From the NCBI GenBank assembly GCA_029582155.1, contig CM055895.1:13956787-14020786 (forward strand): 64,000 nt of DNA, written 5' to 3'. Under the pieces are notes generated by a model. The model made no database searches. It saw nothing but the letters and a program-made list of their open reading frames with translations, and was not told where the DNA came from. The stretch's first letter is position 1, and each line of letters begins with the position of its first letter. Shown in pieces: positions 58,174-64,000 of the stretch. Source of the stretch: Panopea generosa (lineage: Eukaryota > Mollusca > Bivalvia > Adapedonta > Hiatellidae). Made by a program: the position numbers and the translations under genes.

Positions 58174-58326
58174 ATGGAGCTTCTTGGATTATCAAAAAGA
58201 TATAGAAAAAAGTCTGTGTTTGTTAGAGATGTACAAGAGGTGGCAAGACTTCTACATGAGCAAAACAACAATGAAGTAAAAGCGAAAGAAAGTTCTCAGT
58301 TTTTTGTCGATCATAAAGAGATCAAG
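58174..58326 (+). CDS. Candidate exon, possibly an alternative RAPGEF first exon
   Basis: An ATG at 58174 opens 51 codons: MELLGLSKRYRKKSVFVRDV then QEVARLLHEQNNNEVKAKES and a short charged end (FVDHKEIK) to a donor-like AAG|GTATCA, phase 0. The exon at 49274 also ends phase 0, so either could join the same downstream exon. The composition is basic/charged and more protein-like than nearby frames. No homologue is recognised. The region just downstream (from 58385) is a SINE, so the frame beyond 58326 is not meaningful. It may be chance. Confidence 0.3.
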
Positions 58327-58384
58327 GTATCACAGTTTGTAGAAAGCTCTTCATTTTGTATGATTGTCATTATGAACCACAAAA

Positions 58385-58752
58385 GTGTTGGTCTATTGGT
58401 AGTGTCAGCCTTGCATATGAAAGGTTGTGGGTTCAATCCCCGGCTGGGTCATACCAAAGACTTGAAAAATGGTACTAGAATATTCTTCACCCTGCGATAA
58501 ATCAAAATCAAGTGAGATATTGCTCTACGCAAGGTTTCCGTCCTCGCTGGGCTCACCTTAGGACACCTGCGTTACCTTTTGACAGATGTACTGCCCTGTC
58601 TGACAAGAAATATTCCTCGCTTGGCATTTAGAGGATAGTTCTAGGTCTGGTCAGTCTAGTGTCATTATAATTTGACTGGGTGGGGTATCATACTGTGTGG
58701 TCTGCAGCATGCTACTCCAGTGTGGCAATGCTTAAGTTACTGTCTTGTGTTT
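58385..58752 (+). mobile_element. SINE family C with about 125 extra internal bases
   Basis: Head TGTTGGTCTATTGGTAGTGT with B box GTGGGTTCAATCCCCGG, then CATACCAAAGACTTGAAAAA and TGGTACTAGAAT. About 125 bp follow (TTCTTCACCCTGCGATAAAT to CTGACAAGAAATA) that are absent from the 41108 copy, then CGCTTGGCATTTAGAGGATA and the usual 3' half. It is either a long ancestral form or an insertion. Confidence 0.83.
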
Positions 58753-58916
58753 AAAGTCTTCCTGGGTGGAACCGGTTCTACACATGTGGGGATCAAATTT
58801 TTTACCCAAGAACACAACACACAGTCCTGGTCAAGTATCAGACCCTGAATCTTCTGGTCATGGGTCAGATCTGCCACTGGATCACGGGTTCATATTTGGT
58901 AAAAATTATCCCAATG

Positions 58917-59148
58917 ATTTACCCTTTACTTCATATAGACGCCTTTGGACACCTCTGATATAGACGCCTTTGGACACCTAATATAGAAGGCTTTTGAATT
59001 ATTGGGTGAATTATGTTTATATTAACTGACAAAGTGGAAAACAGTGCAGGAAGTGTTCAGATTGCTCATTACGAGCAATCTGAACTCTTCTTGTACTGTT
59101 TTCAAAGGTCTTTTGTGATTGGTGCAAAACGCATATCTATGGAGATAA
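58917..59148. mobile_element. TTAA foldback MITE, copy 4 (both termini eroded)
   Basis: Left end TTTACCCTTTACTTCATATA (TTAA changed to TTTA), two units of TAGACGCCTTTGGACACCT, stem GTGCAGGAAGTGTTCAGATT / AATCTGAACTCTTCTTGTAC, right end CTATGGAGATAAATA without the AAAGGGTTAA terminus. Confidence 0.85.
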
Positions 59149-59612
59149 ATACCTCCACCACATCCTTACTAAACAAAAAGTTAATTAAATGAAAAGGAAA
59201 TACTTTAAATTCCCATACCATTCATCTGAAGAAAAAAATATAGTCCCCATACAGGACCCTTATACATTCCAGCCCATTGATTTGTCAAAACTTCAATCAC
59301 CTTTGCCATGAGTGGACAATGCCTTAGGTTTTAAATAGAAGTTTTTTTGTAGACATGGATACAGAATTTCAGTTTTCCACATAATATTCCTAAGTAAAAG
59401 TAAAAGTCACCTTACAGGGTCCCTGTAGATCCCAGACCCTTGATTTGCAGACTCTTCAATCCCTTGCTGATGATAGGATAATGTTTTAACTGTCGTACTC
59501 CTTAAGGGGTTAAGATGACACCTCAAGAGGGTTAATATTATGAAAGTTCAAAAAGTACCATGGTCACTATAAGCCAGTAGAGCATCCAAAAGCCCTCTAG
59601 GACCTCTTGTCT
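59149..59612 (+). mobile_element. Decayed CTCTTGT-ended element
   Basis: Internal blocks such as TACAGGACCCTTATACATTCC and CTACAGGGTCCCTGTAGATCCC-like repeats (59247 and 59412), and a 3' end GCCCTCTAGGACCTCTTGTC, resemble the family at 20651. The left boundary abuts the MITE. Confidence 0.5.
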
Positions 59613-60274
59613 AAACAATTACAATGTTTAGAATTTCAAAAAACATTAGCAAGCTAGCAATTTGAACTTGCCCAATATAACGGGAAATTCATCTAGGGTT
59701 TCGTTGTCATTATTTTATGAATTTTTGTAAGCCTTTTAATTAAATAGGTCACAATTTGTTTGTATGAATATCTCAAACTTACGAAAGTTAGGAAAGTCTT
59801 ACTTTGATGACATCTTCAAAATATCCTCAGTCAAATTTATCAGATGTTTCTTTTCTTTTTTCAGTAAATTATTGGCATTGTTTGTTTTTACGTTTGTAAG
59901 TTAAGACAATTGGATCAGCGTTTTTACATCCTTGCAGGATTACCAGAGAGTGATTAACGTCAAGTCTTTCTGATCCTGACAGATATGTCATTAAAACTCC
60001 ACTGACAACACTTGATTATTATCCCAGATATATATATATATATCATTGGAACTTCATCCCTTTTTACAATTGACCTGATGTGAGCTCTCAATCAAACAAG
60101 TCGATGCTCCAAGCCTTTTTTCTGGAAATTGGGAAGAGACCCAAGCCTCCGAGATTGGGAAAAAAACAGCACAATTGAGGGGATTTTTTAAGGCTTGAGC
60201 AAACTGGAAAATATAGTGTAACACTTTAAGATATAACAATAATACTTCATATCCAGTTCTTTCCATTTTGGGAA
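59613..60274. other. RAPGEF intron, no gene seen
   Basis: AT-rich. A short (TA) run is near 60030. The frame on the - strand at 60054-60266 is unassigned and probably chance. Confidence 0.5.
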
Positions 60275-60938
60275 TTTTTATACCGTCGCCATTTTCAGTG
60301 GGGTGGCATATAGTATCACCGCATTGTATCTCTGTACATACATGCGTACGAAAATGGTTTCCGACTTATATCTTTAGTTTTAAAGAACAGATTTAAATCA
60401 AATTTGGTGTGTGACTTCACATTCAGGTAATACAGGTCAAGTTCGTCTTTTGTTCCCGTCTGATGATTTTTGATGGAGTTATGCCCCTTTTTGGACTTAG
60501 ATTATTGACAATTTCAAGAAATTGGTTTCCGCACAATATCTCTTGAAGGATTAGATGGATTTTATTCATATTTGGTAGAAAGATGTATGGTGATTAACTT
60601 CAGCTCAAGTTTGATTTCCGTCAAAATCCCTGCATATTAATTAGGTGTTTTGGGCTCTGATTGGCTGATAGTTTCCGACCTCTAAAGTCTTCATTTTTGG
60701 ACCGATTTTGATGAAAATTTATATTTGGCTGTATATCAACAATACCCAGGTCGAGTTTGAAATGGATTGAATTGGCGTATATTAATTAAGTGATCTGAAC
60801 TCTGATTGGCTGACGGTTTCCAGCCTATAAAATCTTTATTGATGGACTGATTTTGATGAAACTTGATATTTGGCTTTATTGATGTCTACAATGTAGTTAC
60901 AAAGCAGGGACATCTGTGTCCCATGGATGTATTTCTAG
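60275..60938 (+). mobile_element. Helitron-like non-autonomous element, second family
   Basis: Starts TTTTTATACCGTCGCCATTT, then GTGGGGTGGCATATAGTATC. It contains two diverged internal units (CTGATTGGCTGA.GGTTTCC, GACCGATTTTGATGAAAATT). It ends with hairpin GGGACA-TCTG-TGTCCC, a 12-nt spacer, CTAG and then T. The 5' TTTTTATACC and 3' CTAG-T are shared with the elements at 51153 and 53012. Confidence 0.72.
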
Positions 60939-61020
60939 TTTAGGCCTCAATGGTGAAAAAAAACATTTGAATTGGTAAGCCACCGAATATCGCCTCTGTT
61001 TAATAAGGTAAAGAGCCCTG

Positions 61021-62495
61021 CAATCAGCTATCAATATTTGTTGCTACAACGCCATTTTCCTTAAACACCATTTTCCTTAGACGAACAAACATTGTCTAAG
61101 TAAACATATCATTGTATAAACTTAGACAAACAATGCCACAAGGCCAGTGGGCAGAGCCATAGTCGTTCTTGCATCAGGCCAATTAGAACTTCACCCCTTC
61201 ACCCCTGACAATATGTCATTGTACCTAATTAAGTACAATCGGACTTTCACCCTTTCCTAGATATGTCATTGTTACTTACTTGGTACAATTGGACCTTCAC
61301 CCCTTCCTAGATATGTCATTGTAACTTACTAGGTACAATTGGACCTTCACCCCTTCCTAGATATGTCATTGTAACTTACTTAGTACAATTGGCCCTTCAC
61401 CCCTTCCTTGATATGTCATTGTAACTAACTAGGTACAACTGGCCCTTCACCCCTTCCTTGATATGTCATTGTAACTAACTAGGTACAATTGGACCTTCAC
61501 CCCTTCCTTGATATATCATTGTAACTAACTAGGTACAATTGGCCCTTCACCCCTTCCTTGATATGTCATTGCAACTTACTAGTTACAATTGGACCTTCAC
61601 CCCTTCCTAGATATGTCAATGTAGTATGCTGCATACAAATGGACGTTCACCCCTTCCTAGATATGTCATTGTAGTATGCTGCATACAAATGGACCTTTAC
61701 CCCTTCCTGGATATGTCAATGTAGTATGCTGCATACAAATGGACCTTCACCCCTTCCTAGATATGTCATTGTATTATGCTGCATACAAATGGACCTTCAC
61801 CCCTTCCTGGATATGTCAATGTAGTATGCTGCATACAAATGGACCTTCACCCCTTCCTAGATATGTCATTGTAATATGCTGCATACAAATGGACCTTCAC
61901 CCCTTCCAAGATATGTCATTGTAGTATGCTGCATACAAATGGACCTTCACCCCTTCCTAGATATGTCATTGTAGTATGCTGCATACCAATGGACCTTCAC
62001 CCCTTCCAAGATATGTCAATGTAGAAAGCTGCATACAAATGGACCTTCACCCCTTCCCAGATATGTCAATGTTACTAATTCAGTACAATTGGACCTTCAC
62101 CCCAGTGTGACTAACTCAGTACAATTGGACCTTCACTCCTTCCCAAATATGTCAATGTAACTAACTCGGTACAATTGGAACTTGACCCCTTCCCAGATAT
62201 GTCAATGTAATATGTTAAAATTAATTTTGTTACACTTAGGGTTGCCATTTGTACAAACTTACAATTGCAATGCATTGAAGTCGTCTTATCTAAATTCAGA
62301 AGGCCTTAAAACTGTCAAATATTTTGATGTTGTCATCCCAATTAACCTGAGGCAAGTGCAACTATTGCTCTGCCTTCTAGCCTAGTTGCATTGTGTAAGT
62401 AATTACAATGTACTACAATGTAGTGTTTACTTAGACACCGTTAGTTTGTCTAAGGAAAATGGTAGATTAGGAGTCAATATTGATTGCTGATTGGA
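61021..62495. mobile_element. Pearl-like element: inverted arms flanking a 50-bp tandem array
   Basis: Left arm about 61021-61100 (CAATCAGCTATCAATATT, CCATTTTCCTTAGACGAACA) and right arm about 62430-62494, whose complement reads CAATCAGCAATCAATATTGA and CCATTTTCCTTAGACAAACT. Between them lies the 50-bp array. Terminal inverted arms around a core tandem array are described for the pearl family of bivalves; assignment to that family is by architecture only. Confidence 0.6.
61190..62205. repeat. 50-bp tandem repeat, about 20 copies, two subfamilies
   Basis: Unit ATATGTCATTGTAACTTACT-AGGTACAATTGGACCTTCAC-CCCTTCCTAG. The outer copies carry AACTAACT..GGTACAATTGG; copies between about 61620 and 62040 carry AGTATGCTGCATACAAATGG instead. 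One copy near 62100 is shortened. Confidence 0.95.
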
Positions 62496-62639
62496 TTATC
62501 GACTTTTTTCATTGACAGCTCGCATCAGGTCAATTCTCATCATTTGTTGTGAAATGAAAAAGGAGCTTAATAGTTTGGTCAGGTTTTTTCATGAATTTCA
62601 AAAGAATTGGTTGATTTGCTTAATTTAGTTAATTATATT

Positions 62640-63200
62640 TGGTGCAGGGCTTCTAAATTCCAAAATGCAAATCGTTCCAGGGTTTTTATTTCTGTAAGAA
62701 TCGCTGCCGTAAGAATCACTTCTTCCTTTTAAAACCACTCTACAGTATGCCCATGCATGTAAATATATCCCAATACCCCACCCACTGAGCAATTTTATCA
62801 GTTCGTTTATTTTTCATGTTTTCTGTGTTTAATTTGACTAAACTTGTCTTAATATGTACATTGTTATTACCAACATCATGTGTTTTCATTTGAATGAACC
62901 AGTTTCAATCAATTTCACGCAAAACTGGAAAACCGGAAGTACGGTGTATCGGGATATAGCCTCGGTTCATCTTGAGCCGATGACACATTCAATGCTTTAA
63001 ACATTGTCAGAAGCACTTTTTATTGAATGTGTCATTTAAACAGACTAGCCAATAGCACTATTATTCTCGCTAAACTATATAAGAATATATGTAAATTTGC
63101 GTTCAACCACTTTCATTTCTTGTCTCCTATCATAGTATTATCAGTTCAATAAAAAAACGTTTGCATCTAATGGAAGATATTTAAAATGGAATATAAAACA
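62640..63200 (-). repeat. Arm 2 of the long imperfect inverted repeat pair (partner 52390-53010)
   Basis: See the arm at 52390. In this copy the conserved order is AAACCCTGGAACG-like block (complement), TTCTTACGGCAGCGATTCTT, TACATGCATGGGCATACTGT, AACTGATAAAATTG, AATGTACATATTAAGACAAG, CCGGAAGTACGGTG, GAGCCGATGACACATTCAA, GTCATTTAAACAGACTAGCC. TATATAAGAATATATG at about 63076 is TATA-like but has no associated gene. Confidence 0.75.
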
Positions 63201-64000
63201 TACCGACGAAATCCCATTTTAAGTGAACACAAACAAACTGTACAATTTCATTGCATGTATTGAATGAAACAACACGTTTGCCGCGTCTCTTTGATGACTA
63301 TGAAGTCACTGTGTGTCGGCTAACATCAAAGAGATATTGTACTGGTGACACGTACATGATTTCAAGTCCTTGAAAGTGACAGGTTTATGTTGTTCCTTTT
63401 TGAAAATTGAAGCATGTTTTTGGATTGCGAGGTTTGTAATATGGAAGAAATATATCAAATTAATGGATAAGATATATAAACGACATATACTCTGTGGACA
63501 ACTATTTTTTCAAACGTTATGGCTAACACAAAAAATTCCAGTCCGACATCAAAATAAAATCAGTCAAGGTTTGGTCACTTTTCTAATTAATGTCATTAAT
63601 ATTATAATTAAAGTCAGTGTTAAAACACTCAAACAAACAACTAATACTGCGCGTTTTTATTAAATATTTTAAAGACGCAAGCAATGTTTGGTCCGAAAGT
63701 CCCAGCTTTGACCTCTTGGAAAAAATAAAAGTCACAAGCAAACAATTTAACGCATTACGGCAAGCAAAATCATTTTGGTGAACCGATATGGGCTGCTGAT
63801 TACACATCGAAGGCCTGTTACATAGCGATAGACTCTTCCGAAAAACTCCCCTACATATCTGTAATGGCTTAGTCAAAATTGACCTCCTTTTGCAGAGCGG
63901 GTGACAAAACAATCGAATGTTACTGCCGCAAGGTATATTTCACAGCTTAGTAAAGCATGATAGGGGTAATTTATATGTCTGATATAAAATAAAATATCTG
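63201..64000. other. Right end of window, no gene seen
   Basis: AT-rich DNA. TCTTTGATG (63288) and CATCAAAGA (63326) form a small inverted pair. The frames at 63370-63663 (+) and 63583-63912 (-) are longer than average but unassigned, and they overlap each other on opposite strands. Confidence 0.45.

Noticed and set aside
58327-58500. Continuation of the 58174 frame to 58500
   Set aside because: The second half is read through the head of a family C SINE.
52390-63200. Polinton/Maverick-type giant element bounded by the long inverted pair
   Set aside because: The interior holds only SINEs, satellites and small elements; no polymerase, integrase or capsid-like frames are seen.

Overview
The window looks like about 64 kb of AT-rich animal nuclear DNA, most likely from a bivalve mollusc. 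That assignment is inference. It rests on an intron-rich metazoan gene, on several tRNA-derived SINE families, and on short non-autonomous elements with internal tandem repeats of kinds known to me from bivalve genomes. No species can be named. There are no bacterial-style operons, no rRNA genes, no CRISPR arrays and no tRNA gene that I would call functional.

The host gene is on the + strand. Three short exons at 2534-2661, 11641-11724 and 49274-49349 have canonical splice sites and compatible phases (end phase 2, end phase 2, end phase 0). Joined, they give 96 continuous residues matching the N-terminal cyclic-nucleotide-binding-like domain of the Rap1/Rap2 exchange factor RAPGEF2/RAPGEF6 (PDZ-GEF). 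Nearly everything else sits in the introns of this gene; one intron is about 37.5 kb. The upstream start and the PDZ, RA, REM and CDC25 domains lie outside the window. Two further open stretches (45645-45844 and 58174-58326) have ATG starts and donor-like ends in phases that would fit the next host exon; they are candidate alternative first exons, not proven.

The most complete mobile element is a 5.6 kb DNA transposon at 12013-17594 inserted just after the second host exon. Its 38-bp terminal inverted repeats are identical. It encodes, on the - strand, an uninterrupted two-exon 702-residue DDE transposase with N-terminal zinc-binding cysteines, a helix-turn-helix region and a C-terminal SWIM-type CxC..CxH motif.

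Other mobile DNA: a mariner relic (4640-5625); a hAT deletion derivative with 13-bp TIRs and a decayed BED finger (10324-11180); four copies of a roughly 230-bp foldback element bounded by TTAA-CCC ends; a second TTAA-flanked MITE with arms of about 85 bp (38308-38808); three Helitron-like elements ending hairpin-CTAG-T; several elements ending GGCCCTCTTGTTT; and three tRNA-derived SINE families, here called A, B and C, many with target-site duplications.

Tandem arrays form the rest of the landscape: units of about 29, 74, 48, 39, 32, 49, 31, 55, 43 and 50 bp, together around 11-12 kb. Several show higher-order structure, and one 50-bp array lies between inverted arms. A 430-600 bp sequence occurs twice in inverted orientation near the right end (about 52390-53010 and 62640-63200).
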